Part shown: one piece after another, positions 24,491 to 32,783 of the stretch
Position numbering within the stretch: the stretch's first letter is position 1
How the letters are laid out: each line of letters starts with the position of its first letter
Source of the DNA: Veronia nyctiphanis
Lineage (GTDB): Bacteria > Pseudomonadota > Gammaproteobacteria > Enterobacterales > Vibrionaceae
Reading direction: 5' to 3'
NCBI RefSeq assembly: GCF_004116385.1
Contig: NZ_PEIB01000044.1
Coordinates: 1-32,810, forward strand
DNA: 32,810 nt
Notes under the pieces: generated by a model
Seen by the model: the letters and a program-made list of their open reading frames with translations, nothing else
Database searches by the model: none
Told to the model about the DNA's origin: nothing
Made by a program: the position numbers and the translations under genes

Positions 24491-24745
24491 TTAACCATCA
24501 TTATCTTTGTTGTATTGGGGATTTTTATTTTTGTGGTTTTTTCTGTAAGTTTTTAAGCGATCTGCTTCCTTCTTCATTGCGCCATCTTCTGTCATCTTTC
24601 TAGACGTGATTTCCATCTTGGAGAAATCCTTGCCATCAGACTTGTGCTCTTTTGCCCTACGATCTGGATTGTTAGTTGTACCGACGTAAACAACTTTGTT
24701 ACCTTTCTTCAGTTCATAAGTAACCGTATCACGCTTTTTCGTCAT
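24491..24745 (-). CDS. Mini GIY-YIG-like domain protein
   Basis: An 84-residue protein. The core reads TYELKKGNKVVYVGTTNNPDRRAKEHKSDG, which has the order of a GIY-YIG domain: Y-x-L, then VVYVGTT (YVG strand), R in NPDRR and EH. The rest is lysine-rich. GIY-YIG enzymes cut DNA. The protein has only the N-terminal part of the usual domain and lacks an obvious later catalytic glutamate, apart from KKEADRL, so it may be a DNA-binding remnant or a minimal nuclease. AT-rich, on the minus strand. It could be a cargo or homing-type gene; I cannot decide. Confidence 0.55.
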   Translation of the reverse strand: MTKKRDTVTYELKKGNKVVYVGTTNNPDRRAKEHKSDGKDFSKMEITSRKMTEDGAMKKEADRLKTYRKNHKNKNPQYNKDNDG

Positions 24746-24824
24746 TTCTTACCCTTAAACTTTGATTATGAAAATTATGCTTTTGATAGTGAAAAAATAT
24801 ATTCTTTCCATTTCTTAATGGTTG

Positions 24825-24870
24825 TAAGTGGTTTTTGATAACAAAAAGTAGGATTAAATAAAACCACTTA
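24825..24870. repeat. 11-base perfect inverted repeat in an AT-rich gap
   Basis: TAAGTGGTTTT (24825-24835) and AAAACCACTTA (24860-24870), loop 24. It lies in a gap of about 320 bases (24746-25068) with no supportable gene. It shares TAAGTGG with the nearby operator half-site, perhaps by chance. It may be a stem-loop upstream of the membrane protein gene. Confidence 0.35.
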
Positions 24871-25068
24871 TGAAATTTGCTAACTATATCGGTTTATGGT
24901 TCCTTTACTTCAATAAACAATATAGATATCTATACATAAAAACTAAATTTAGGTAAAGTTAAAAATAGGAAAAAAGCACGCATAATAATGACTTAAATGT
25001 CAATAACGGTAAGTTTTGATGTCTTATTTGCCATGATTTTTTGAGTGCTTTTTAGGTTAAAACTAATT

Positions 25069-26232
25069 ATGGATTTCAACTTATTTATGTCTTTTGATTT
25101 TAACCTTGCCAGTGTTGCTTCGGTTACGGGTGTGATACTGGTGATGATTAAGCTAATTTTTTGGATAAGAGATACGCAGAAAAACCACAAAAACAAGGGC
25201 ATTGAACTGATTCACAACGCATTCAAGGAGCCAGACTACTTTGGGAAGCGGTTCGTGATAGAACAGTTGATCGAGGTTCAATACAAAACATATATACCTT
25301 TTGAACATATCGAAATCTTGATCAATCATCCAAGGTCAAGCGAGCTGTTTCGATTTTATAAAAGAGGGATAAAGTTTCTTGAAGTAAAAAATAACAAGTT
25401 CGAATTGCACGCTGACCTAAAAGGAAGAGGAGCAAATTGGATGGAACTGCGAGCAGGTTTCATTGATTTTTGCTGGTATTTTTCTTTCGGTGTCTTAGGT
25501 TGTTTTACGGTCTATGCGACACTACTGGCTCTGTCCGAAACGTTTAGCAGTGATGGTTGGGTAATGATGTCTTTATGGGTCTTATTTAGCTGGATTTTAT
25601 CTGCTTTATCAGGCCTTTTCATTGGGATCGCCTTAAAGCGCTTTCTTGGTCCAAGTAACCCTGTAGATGCATACCGTTTTGTGAAGAGTTTTTATCCATT
25701 GGTCGTAAACACCGAGACTCTAATTAATAATGACAATACCAACGATAAAGAAGTAAAGTTATACACGAAAAAAAAAGAGGTCATTGATGAAAAAAATGGA
25801 AATCCTCAAGAGAGCTTGAAAGTTAACATTTTTAGAAGATTTGTTATTTGCTCGTGGGCTATAGTAACGGGAAGTGTACTTTGGTTTTGTAATTCTTATC
25901 ATAGCTCTCACGAAAAATTAAATGATGGAACCTTCTTCACCGATTGGCTTATGTTTGTTTTTGCGGCAGTCTTTAGTGTCTTATGTGGCGATACCTTAAT
26001 TAAACTAATAAATGCAGATAGGAATAGTTTGCGCTGGAAAAGCCTTACGATATCGACATTATTTTTCATCGTATCATTCACAGGGCTCATATTTGGTTTT
26101 TTCATGTTTAGCCAATATGTAAACGTATCCGATTGGGTTCTTTATACCTTTCTTATTATCGCAGTATTCTTGTATAACTGGGCTATGCATGAAATTCATA
26201 TAAGATACAAAGCGCTATTAGGTGTTGAGTAA
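25069..26232 (+). CDS. Multi-spanning membrane protein, paralogue 1
   Basis: A 387-residue protein from ATG 25069. It has an N-terminal membrane helix (VASVTGVILVMIKLIFWI), then a soluble segment of about 100 residues with YKTYIPFEHIEILINHPRSSELF and FYKRGIKFLEV, then about six more membrane helices (for example GVLGCFTVYATLLAL, FVICSWAIVTGSVLWF, FIVSFTGLIFGFFMF). The soluble segment is shared with the next gene. I recognise no family. It is AT-rich and lies within the accessory island. Membrane proteins with cytoplasmic sensing segments in such islands often block infection by depolarising the membrane or excluding phages, but this is inferred only from context. Confidence 0.6.
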   Translation: MDFNLFMSFDFNLASVASVTGVILVMIKLIFWIRDTQKNHKNKGIELIHNAFKEPDYFGKRFVIEQLIEVQYKTYIPFEHIEILINHPRSSELFRFYKRGIKFLEVKNNKFELHADLKGRGANWMELRAGFIDFCWYFSFGVLGCFTVYATLLALSETFSSDGWVMMSLWVLFSWILSALSGLFIGIALKRFLGPSNPVDAYRFVKSFYPLVVNTETLINNDNTNDKEVKLYTKKKEVIDEKNGNPQESLKVNIFRRFVICSWAIVTGSVLWFCNSYHSSHEKLNDGTFFTDWLMFVFAAVFSVLCGDTLIKLINADRNSLRWKSLTISTLFFIVSFTGLIFGFFMFSQYVNVSDWVLYTFLIIAVFLYNWAMHEIHIRYKALLGVE

Positions 26233-26327
26233 CTATTGGAATAACGCACTGAAATTAAGAATGATTTTTATTAATTGGTATTTATATCTTAAATGGTAAT
26301 TGATTTGTATCCAGAGGGGTTTTAATT

Positions 26328-27053
26328 GTGGGTGTTTTCGCTCTCATCATATCTATATCAGGATCTTTCATGACACTTTTTGGTCTGTTGTGGACGATTC
26401 ATAGTGGCCGTCGTAGTCATAAGGCTAAGAGTCTTGACTCTTTGGCTAGTGCTTTGAAAGATGATGATTTTGATGAAAAAAATCATATAGTTGAAGAATA
26501 TATAAGAGAAGTTTACAAAGGTTATATTCCTTATGAAACATTTAAATATATATCAACTTTACCCCATCGAAGCGATTTGTTTGGTAGCTTTAAGTTAGGG
26601 TGGTCCCTGATAAAATTTAAAGATAAGAAGCCATACATAGAGCCAGTGAACTTATTGGGGTTTTCGATAGATTCAGAGAGGAAACTATATTTTTACTCTT
26701 TAATTTTATTCAGTTTATCAATGGCTTTATGTACCGCGTCACTGATGGCCATTATTACTGTCACTATAATTATTGACTCTTTATATCACCTTGATCTTTT
26801 TGTGTTTATTGTAGAAGTAAATAAAAATGATCCTATATTTTTATCAATTTTTCTATGGGTTTTACTCTCTTCCTTTCTATTTATCCATAAGTTCTCAAGA
26901 ATATTTTTTCATGTAAAGATGGCTTATAAATTTGTTGATTTAATGAATGAGGGGAATAGAAATATTAGTGGTAAAACAGATGAGGTTTTTGTAAAACCTG
27001 AAGACAAAAAGACTCTTTTCAGTGCTGTAAAAAGCGAGGAAGAAAAAGTCTAG
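26328..27053 (+). CDS. Membrane protein, paralogue 2 of the preceding gene
   Basis: A 241-residue protein. The GTG at 26328 begins MGVFALIISISGSFMTLFGLLW, one N-terminal membrane helix. The soluble segment aligns with the preceding protein: both have a DF/YF-containing start, YKGYIPYETFKYISTLPHRSDLF versus YKTYIPFEHIEILINHPRSSELF, followed by a similar K-G-W/I-KF pattern. Then come about three helices (FSLSMALCTASLMAIITVTII, FLSIFLWVLLSSFLF). It is shorter, lacking the last three helices of the neighbour. Function unknown. The pair probably arose by duplication or was acquired together as two related components. AT-rich, GGGG(T) sequence upstream. Confidence 0.55.
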   Translation: MGVFALIISISGSFMTLFGLLWTIHSGRRSHKAKSLDSLASALKDDDFDEKNHIVEEYIREVYKGYIPYETFKYISTLPHRSDLFGSFKLGWSLIKFKDKKPYIEPVNLLGFSIDSERKLYFYSLILFSLSMALCTASLMAIITVTIIIDSLYHLDLFVFIVEVNKNDPIFLSIFLWVLLSSFLFIHKFSRIFFHVKMAYKFVDLMNEGNRNISGKTDEVFVKPEDKKTLFSAVKSEEEKV

Positions 27054-27058
27054 TAAGT

Positions 27059-27126
27059 AACTTGATCAACTCTTCATCGCCCGCGCTACTGTGCGGGCAT
27101 GAATGCTGAAACCATCGCGTTAAACA
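27059..27126 (+). repeat. Duplicated copy of the protease gene start (fragment)
   Basis: From the GATCAAC through CGCCCGCGCTACTGTGCGGG to the codons MNAETIALN, this stretch is nearly identical to 28475-28542, the leader and start of the protease gene, but stops after 17 codons. Five or so changes occur in the aligned part besides seven variable bases before the hairpin. The distance between copies is 1416 bases. It marks a recombination event that inserted cargo. Confidence 0.75.
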
Positions 27127-27277
27127 TGATTCAAGCCCCCTCCAGAAAATAGCGGAGCTGGTAAAGAGGTAGGGATTGTCTGAGGTCGTCCGCATTTACC
27201 AATCTTTCCTCAGTTTAATTTTGGTCCCTGAGTGTATGATCTGTGCTCCCGATTATGGCTCGTAATAAGGACGCGCA

Positions 27278-28297
27278 ATGAGGCACCTCTCTCTCCTCTT
27301 CTTTTTAATATCGGTTGCTTTTCTCTCTGGCTGCTCTTCTGAAAGCAGTAAACAGCATGAACAAAAATTTTCAATTCCAAAGCTTGGCTCAGTATCGGTA
27401 GAGCTCGATGTTAAAAGTGAAAAACGTTTGGAGGCGGTAATAGTCAACCTCCTTGCATTTGAAAACGGCGTTTACACTACTCATGACTTCGACGGATATA
27501 ATGAGTTAATAGAGTTGACCTCAACACTCTCTACCACCAAGACGAAGGAATATGGTGATTGGTCAATATTCATAGAAGATGAGAGCGGGAAAGAGATCAT
27601 CAATATATTAGGAGACTATAAGGGCAAGTTTTTCTTCGACTATATCGAGAGTTCGGCGTCATACACTTGGAAAAGAGATGATATATCAAGAACTTCTGCT
27701 TACTACACGGGTTGGCATATTTTCAAAGATAAAATGGTTGTTTTTGATAGAACCATGCCATTACAGGTCTATCAATATCCTTCGTTTGAGCTTATAAAGG
27801 AACACAAACTTCCGGGCGTTAATAAACCGACTAACTATAAACACGTCGTTGCGGGTAACTATTTTCACCTGTCGGTAGATCGAAGGAATGTTTATAAGGT
27901 TATTGATTTAGATACGGGTAGCGTGGTTCGGGATGGTCCTATCCTTGGTTTGAAAAGTGGGATCAAATCTATCGGCTTGATAAAAAAAGATGATGAAGTA
28001 TTTGTTTTCTTCAAAGAGGGACTATTCGCGCAACTTGATGAGCGAGGGAACCTGAAACGTTTAGGGAAAGTGGATATTGATGTAGAGTCTCTGGCACATG
28101 TTGGTCAGTGTTTAGCGATCGGCTCGACGGATGGCCATTTAGCCTTTATACCAGATGATTTATCGAGCTTATTGATTACATCGAAAATCCATGATGGCTG
28201 GGTTTCTCATGTTACTGCAGATGAAAATGGTAACGGCTACTCCACAGGAATAGACAAAAGAGTTGTATCTTGGTCAGTACCAGAAGCCTGCTTATAA
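27278..28297 (+). CDS. Predicted lipoprotein with beta-propeller-like repeats
   Basis: A 339-residue protein with signal MRHLSLLFFLISVAFLSGCSS and lipobox LSGC (cysteine 19). The mature part reads as repeated four-strand blocks with G-D/S-x-V turns: WHIFKDKMVVFD, VIDLDTGSVVRDG, LGLKSGIKSIGL and FIPDDLSSLLITSKIHDGWVSHV. That resembles a WD40/PQQ-like beta-propeller. AAGGA lies ten bases before the ATG. It sits between the two copies of the protease leader, so it was inserted as a unit. Intact and with low GC. Outer-membrane propeller lipoproteins can alter phage receptors or partner with BamB-like machinery; no specific evidence here. Confidence 0.6.
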   Translation: MRHLSLLFFLISVAFLSGCSSESSKQHEQKFSIPKLGSVSVELDVKSEKRLEAVIVNLLAFENGVYTTHDFDGYNELIELTSTLSTTKTKEYGDWSIFIEDESGKEIINILGDYKGKFFFDYIESSASYTWKRDDISRTSAYYTGWHIFKDKMVVFDRTMPLQVYQYPSFELIKEHKLPGVNKPTNYKHVVAGNYFHLSVDRRNVYKVIDLDTGSVVRDGPILGLKSGIKSIGLIKKDDEVFVFFKEGLFAQLDERGNLKRLGKVDIDVESLAHVGQCLAIGSTDGHLAFIPDDLSSLLITSKIHDGWVSHVTADENGNGYSTGIDKRVVSWSVPEACL

Positions 28298-28467
28298 ATT
28301 GTTTGAAAATATCGCACATAGATGATGGGACTTGAGGGAGTGGTGGGCAGGTTACTCGTCCTAATCTTCCTCATAACCCTGAGCAAAAAGACGCAAGCTA
28401 AGAATAACTCCCATCTGACTCAACCTAATAATGTCTAGATTTAATCAAATAATTCAACGCTAAGTGC

Positions 28468-28486
28468 ACCATTTCACCTGATCAAC
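28468..28486 (+). promoter_or_regulatory. Second copy of the late-promoter-like repeat
   Basis: ACCATTTCACCTGATCAAC differs in one base from the copy at 7544-7562, and GTGCA-CCAT-TTCAC keeps an imperfect version of the dyad. It lies 28 bases upstream of the protease ATG, at the head of the second virion block. Likely a late activator site. Confidence 0.45.
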
Positions 28487-28542
28487 GCCCAACCGCCCGC
28501 GCTACTGTGCGGGCATGAATACTGAAACCTTCGCGTTAAACA
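28475..28542 (+). repeat. Right copy of the duplicated leader, with a hairpin at the start codon
   Basis: GCCCGC (28495-28500) and GCGGGC (28509-28514) form a six-base stem ending directly at the ATG at 28515. No Shine-Dalgarno sequence is visible between. The hairpin is preserved exactly in the fragment at 27079-27099. It may control protease translation. Confidence 0.5.
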
Positions 28543-29499
28543 CTGACCTTACTGCCATTGCTGAGCCTGCCACGGACGGCGCACCGCAGTGGGCGGAATT
28601 TATCCCAGCCGGTGCTGATATCACTGGCCGGGATGGCCGTGCATGGGTCAATGACAACCCAGATGCCATCGTGTCGGCGTTTGCCCATAACGGGGCAGAT
28701 TTGCCCATTGATATCGAGCATGCCACCGAAATTAAGGGCAAGGCCGGAGAGCCTGCGCCTGCCGTGGGCTGGATAAAGCCTTACAGGCACGTGGGGGTGG
28801 GTCAATCTGGGGACTGGTCGAGTGGACCCAAGAGGGCGAGCAGCTGGTGAGCAACCGGGCCTATCGTTATCTCTCCCCGGTCTTTACCTTCGACACACAA
28901 TCCAAACGCATTCTCAAGCTTTACTCGGCGGGACTGACAAACCAGCCGAACCTTCACTTGACCGCGCTGAACCGGCGCAATACCCCTGACAGAGAGGACA
29001 TCATGCCTTTACCCCTGGCTATCTGTAGTGCGCTGGGTTTGCCCCCTGAGGCAACCGATGCGCAGGCCGTGTCGGCCATTGAGCGGTTGGTCAATGACAA
29101 AGCCACCGCGATGAATCAGGCGAGCAATCCTTCCCTCGAGAAGTTTGTCCCCCGTGAAGACCATGATGCGGCGTTAAACCGTGCCCAGTCTGCCGAAGAC
29201 AAACTCAAAACGGCAGAAGAAACCGCCCTGAACCAGCAAATCGAACAGGCGCTGAACAAGGCCCTCAAAGTGGGGGCCATTACCCCAGCCACGGTCGACT
29301 ATCACCGTATCTGCTGCCAGATGGAGGGCGGCCTTGAGCGCTTTGAAACCTACATCGATAACTCGCCAAAAATTGGTGAGGACAGCGGCCTTGATGATAA
29401 GCCATAAACCGTGACACCTTGAGCGAGGAAGAGCGCACGGCCTGCCGACTCCTTGGCATTGAAGAGACCGACTTTACCGCCGCGAAGGAGACTGACTGA
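28515..29499 (+). CDS. Mu-like head protease/scaffold protein, frameshifted twice
   Basis: Mu gpI-type prohead protease: the N-terminal part cuts itself and the C-terminal coiled-coil part is scaffold. N-terminal motifs: WAEFIPAGADITGRDGRAW, PIDIEHATEIKGKAGEPAPA, then GWIKALQARGGGSIWGLVEWT after repair, YRYLSPVFTFD. The middle holds a long helix (HDAALNRAQSAEDKLKTAEE). Two missing bases, in AAA at 28775-28777 and AA at 29399-29400, break the raw frames. Repair gives a tail SEEERTACRLLGIEETDF and a stop at 29497-29499 overlapping the capsid ATG. About 327 residues. The H in DIEHAT and S in LSP are catalytic candidates. It opens the second virion operon. Confidence 0.8.
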
Positions 29500-30417
29500 T
29501 GGCGATTATTACTCCCCAGCTCATTAAGAGCCTGTTTACCGGCTTCAAGTCGTCCTTTCAGGGCGCCTTGGGATGGCCACGCCGCAATACAACAAAGTGG
29601 CGACCGTCATTCAGTCCTCCACCGCCTCGAACACTTACGGCTGGCTCGGCCAATGGCCGGGGTTCCGCGAGTGGGTCGGCGACAGGGTCATCAAAGACAT
29701 GGAAGCCCATGGCTACCAAATCTTTAACAAGGATTTTGAATCGACCGTTGGCGTTAAACGCACCGATATCGAGGATGACAACCTTGGTATCTACAGCCCA
29801 ATGATGCAGGAGATGGGGCGGGCGACTGCTGCGTTCCCTGATGAGATGGTCTTCCCGCTGCTGCGTGAGGGCTTTGCTACCCACTGCTATGACGGCCAGT
29901 ACTTCTTTGACCCTGACCACCCGGTGAACGACCAAGTAGACGGGCAGGGCAAAGATGGCAGCGTGGCCAACATCATGGTCGATCAAGCCTATGAGGGGGA
30001 GGCGTGGTACCTGCTGGACACCACCCGCGCCATTAAACCCATCATTTATCAGGAGCGGAAAAAACCCAAGTTCGTGGCGATGACCAAAGAAGACGATGAA
30101 GAAGTCTTCATGCGCAAAATGTATCGCTACGGGGTGGACCTTCGCTGCAACGTCGGCTTTGGGTTCTGGCAGATGGCCTATGGCATCAAGGCGGAGCTGA
30201 ACCTCGACAACCTTTGGAAAGCCTACAGTGCCATGCGTCAGTTCAAAGCGGAGGCGGCAGGCCGCTTGGCATTAAACCGAACATGTTGGTCATTCCGGTT
30301 TCGTTAGAGAAAACCGCGGTCCAGCTGCTCCAGCGTGAACTGTTCGCCGATGACGGCAACACGGTCTCGAACGAGATGCGCGGCAAGTTCCAACTCGTTA
30401 TTCCTGACTTCCTGTAA
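29499..30417 (+). CDS. Mu-like major capsid protein (gpT family), frameshifted twice
   Basis: The head shell protein. The N-terminus MAIITPQLIKSLFTGFKSSFQGAL is typical, then (after repair of one missing base near 29570-29573) YNKVATVIQSSTASNTYGWLGQ, FREWVGDR and SVANIMVDQAYEGEAWYLLDTTRAIKP. The second break near 30262-30266 is followed by GIKPNMLVIPVSLEKTAVQLLQ. These are gpT motifs in order. About 305 residues. In Mu-like phages it assembles with the protease/scaffold made from the gene just upstream. A terminator-like hairpin follows. Confidence 0.85.
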
Positions 30418-30436
30418 TTCCTACCCGAAGACCTTT

Positions 30437-30459
30437 GCCCCCGCCATGGGGGCCTTTTT
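30437..30459 (+). terminator. Hairpin terminator after the capsid gene
   Basis: GCCCCC-GCCAT-GGGGGC is followed by CTTTTT. A perfect six-base GC stem plus a T-run just downstream of the capsid gene fits an intrinsic terminator, probably partial so that the capsid is made in excess over the genes after it. Confidence 0.7.
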
Positions 30460-30471
30460 CAAGGAGGTACG

Positions 30472-30816
30472 ATGGCAGATGCATTCTTTATCCGGGCAAG
30501 GCAACGTCCCGGCATGCGACGGGCAGGGGTGTATATCCCGTTTGAAGGCCTGACGCTCGACCCGTCCGATTTTGACAGCCAGCAGCTGGCGCTTTTAGAA
30601 ACGGAGGCGGGCCTGCTCATCAGTGAAGACTTGCCCGAGGAGCTCAGTGACGAACCCGATGAGTTTCTTGATGACATTGTCGAAGTCATGGGGATGCTGA
30701 ACGGGGACAAAAAGCCAAGTGTCCGAGCGGTAGAAAAGCTGCTGGGTCATAACATCAGCGGCGCACAACGCGACAGGGCATGGGCGGTTTACCAGACAAG
30801 GCTTGCCAACGCATGA
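30472..30816 (+). CDS. HI1506/Mu gp35-like protein
   Basis: A 114-residue protein just after the capsid gene; the start has a strong AAGGAGG. It reads RARQRPGMRRAGVYIPFEG, DPSDFDSQQLALLETEAGLL, then an acidic stretch and a C-terminal HeH-like segment AVEKLLGHNISGAQRDRAW. This is the pattern of Mu gp35 and H. influenzae HI1506 proteins found between capsid and tail genes. Its role in head completion is presumed by position. The stop overlaps the next ATG (ATGA). Intact. Confidence 0.65.
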   Translation: MADAFFIRARQRPGMRRAGVYIPFEGLTLDPSDFDSQQLALLETEAGLLISEDLPEELSDEPDEFLDDIVEVMGMLNGDKKPSVRAVEKLLGHNISGAQRDRAWAVYQTRLANA

Positions 30817-31234
30817 GCTACGCCACTGTCAATGACATCCTGACCCGCTATGGCGAGGACGTGCTGTATACCTTGGCCCATCAGGACGGTGAACTGGATG
30901 AGCCTGCGTGGTGAGAAGCCTGACCGATGCGGCCGGGCTGATTGATTCCTATCTGGGTAGCCGCTATGCCTTACCCCTCAATGAGGCGCCACAGGTGCTG
31001 ACACGGCTGACCATCGACATTGCCCTGTATTGGCTGTCCGAAGATGGCGGCGGGGCCACCGATGAAAAACGCCAACGCTTTGAGGATGCCATCCAGTGGC
31101 TCGAGGGTGTGGCGAAAGGACGGATTGAGCTGCTGCCTGTTGATGAAGAGGATGATGATGCTTTGCATGCAGAGGACGTCATTGTCACTTCAAACCCAAG
31201 GCTATTTTCCCGTGACGGGTTGAGGAGCTTCTGA
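30813..31234 (+). CDS. DUF1320 protein (Mu gp36-like), frameshifted
   Basis: Head-tail connector-type protein. It starts MSYATVNDILTRYGEDVLYTLAH, and after one missing base near 30905-30908 continues AVVRSLTDAAGLIDSYLGSRYALPL, then QVLTRLTIDIALYWL. DUF1320 motifs: the YG-x-x-x-L start, the SYLGSRY core and the helix with I-A-L-Y-x-L. About 140 residues. In Mu it is gp36 and is thought to join head and tail. The raw reading stops after 31 residues. Neighbours overlap on both sides. Confidence 0.75.
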
Positions 31235-31680
31235 TGGCCGTTGGCGCAGCGATTGAACTCAAAGGTGTGGAGCGGCTGAATCGCGTATTGGCGAGACTGG
31301 CCCGTGTCGACACCGACGACCTGATGGGCGCACTGGCGAACCTCGTTGAAAGCCAGACCCGTGAACGCCTCGAACACACAAAACTCAGCCCTGATTATGA
31401 CCTCTGGCCAGATTGGTCAGACAGCTATGCCGATACCCGGCATACCAACCATAAACTCCTTGAGAACGAAGGCCATCTGGTCGACTCGATTGTGTCTGTC
31501 GTCGATGACGGATTGGCCGAAGTGGGCAGCAACCTTGTTTATGCCGCGACGCATCAATATGGCGATGAAAAACGCAAGATCCCCCAACGTGAATACCTTG
31601 GCGTTAATGCGGATGACGTGGCTCAACTCGAGGCGGCATTGCAAGCATGGGCGGACGAATTACTGGGGGCGGCAGCATGA
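31234..31680 (+). CDS. Phage virion morphogenesis protein (gpG/tail S family)
   Basis: A 148-residue protein. It begins with ELKGVERLNRVLARLAR, then ESQTRERLEHTKLSPDYDLWPDWSDSYA, and ends with QREYLGVNADDVAQLEAALQAWADELL. The R-E-Y-LG and W-x-x-x-S-x-x-Y elements match the Phage_tail_S/virion morphogenesis family, including Mu gpG, which completes the head or tail joint. ATG overlaps the DUF1320 stop. Intact. Confidence 0.8.
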   Translation: MAVGAAIELKGVERLNRVLARLARVDTDDLMGALANLVESQTRERLEHTKLSPDYDLWPDWSDSYADTRHTNHKLLENEGHLVDSIVSVVDDGLAEVGSNLVYAATHQYGDEKRKIPQREYLGVNADDVAQLEAALQAWADELLGAAA

Positions 31681-32237
31681 GACTGTTGGCCCTTCGACAC
31701 GCCATCATTGACACCATCAAAGAGGCACTGCCGGAACTCTCGGCCGTCGATGCCCATCCGGGGCGGTTTAACCTCGATGAGCTGAGGCGTATTGCCACCA
31801 AACTGCCTGCCGTCAGAGTTGCCATTATGGCGTTCTCCAAGGTGGTGCCTATCCAAACAGGCGAGCGGCAGCTAACCGTCAAACTGGCTGCCTTTGTGAT
31901 GACCAGTGACAGGCGGAAATTGCCCAAAGATGAATCTGCACTGGCGATTGTTGAAGCCTTGCTGACGTTGATACCCGGTCATCGCTGGACACTGTCTGCC
32001 GTGAGCGGTGCAACGGATGCCAAGGCCGAGAACCTCTTTTCTGGTCGGGTTGATAAGCAAGGTGTGGCCATGTGGGCCATCACGTGGCAGCAGGTAATAA
32101 CAGTCGGTGAGGACATCTGGCAGGGCGGCGTGCTGCCCTCTGAGGTGTATGTCTGTAATGACCCCAACCACTTCGGTGAGGAAGACCATTATCTGGAGGT
32201 AAGCGATGACGGAAGCGATTTTACAACGCCTCGCTGA
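31677..32237 (+). CDS. Gp37/DUF1834-like tail protein
   Basis: A 186-residue protein from ATG 31677, which overlaps the preceding stop. An upstream in-frame start at 31647 lies inside the previous gene. It begins MRLLALRHAIIDTIKEALPEL, has RFNLDELRRIATKLPAVRVAIM and a conserved WAITWQQVITVGEDIW near the end. This resembles Mu gp37 (DUF1834), a tail terminator-type protein. It is followed by the baseplate gene, which overlaps it by 32 bases. Intact. The call depends on order and on the WQQ segment. Confidence 0.65.
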   Translation: MRLLALRHAIIDTIKEALPELSAVDAHPGRFNLDELRRIATKLPAVRVAIMAFSKVVPIQTGERQLTVKLAAFVMTSDRRKLPKDESALAIVEALLTLIPGHRWTLSAVSGATDAKAENLFSGRVDKQGVAMWAITWQQVITVGEDIWQGGVLPSEVYVCNDPNHFGEEDHYLEVSDDGSDFTTPR

Positions 32238-32783
32238 GCTGGAGCGTCGCCTCAGTAATCTGCTGATGACCGGGGTGATTGTGGAGACCGATGAAGACCT
32301 CGGTAAAGTCAAAGTGGCAGCAGGATTGCTGACCACGGGCTGGGTGCCATGGCTGACTCACCGCGCGGGACCGGACATTGATTATTGGGCCCAGAAGTGG
32401 GTGAGCAGGTGTTGCTGTTAAGCCCCTGCGGTGAGCCTGAGCTGGGTGTGGTGCTGCCAGCCATTTATCAAAATACCTATCCGGCGACGGACAGTCGGGC
32501 CTCGGTGCGTCGGGTTCTGTTCGCCGACGGTGCCGATTTCAGTTATGACCGCAAACATCATGCCCTGACAATTATCCTGCCCGGCGAAGGGACCACCACC
32601 TTGGTCACCAAAGAAGGCCTCAACATCATTGGCGATGTCACCGTGAACGGGAACATCCTCGCCACGGGTGACATCACGGATAAAACCCGCTCTATGCAGG
32701 CGGATCGCGTCATCTATAACGGCCATAACCACGTCTCACCGGAAACCGGAAAAGACACCTCAACGCCGAGTCCTCAACAATGA
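32206..32783 (+). CDS. Baseplate assembly protein V (spike, P2 gpV/Mu gp45-like), frameshifted
   Basis: Central spike of a contractile tail. N-terminus MTEAILQRLAELERRLSNLLMTG, then KVKVAAGLLTTGWVPWL, an OB-type fold. After one missing C in CCC at 32390-32392, APEVGEQVLLLSPCGEPELGVVLP continues, followed by repeated GDVTVNGNILATGDITDK, the beta-helix spike repeats, and DRVIYNGHNHVSP near the end. These are gpV features. About 192 residues. Preceded by GGAGGTAAGCG. The raw ORF stops at 32421. Confidence 0.85.

Noticed and set aside
29573-30307. A separate second capsid-like gene
   Set aside because: It is the middle of the same gpT-type protein, cut off by missing bases at both ends.
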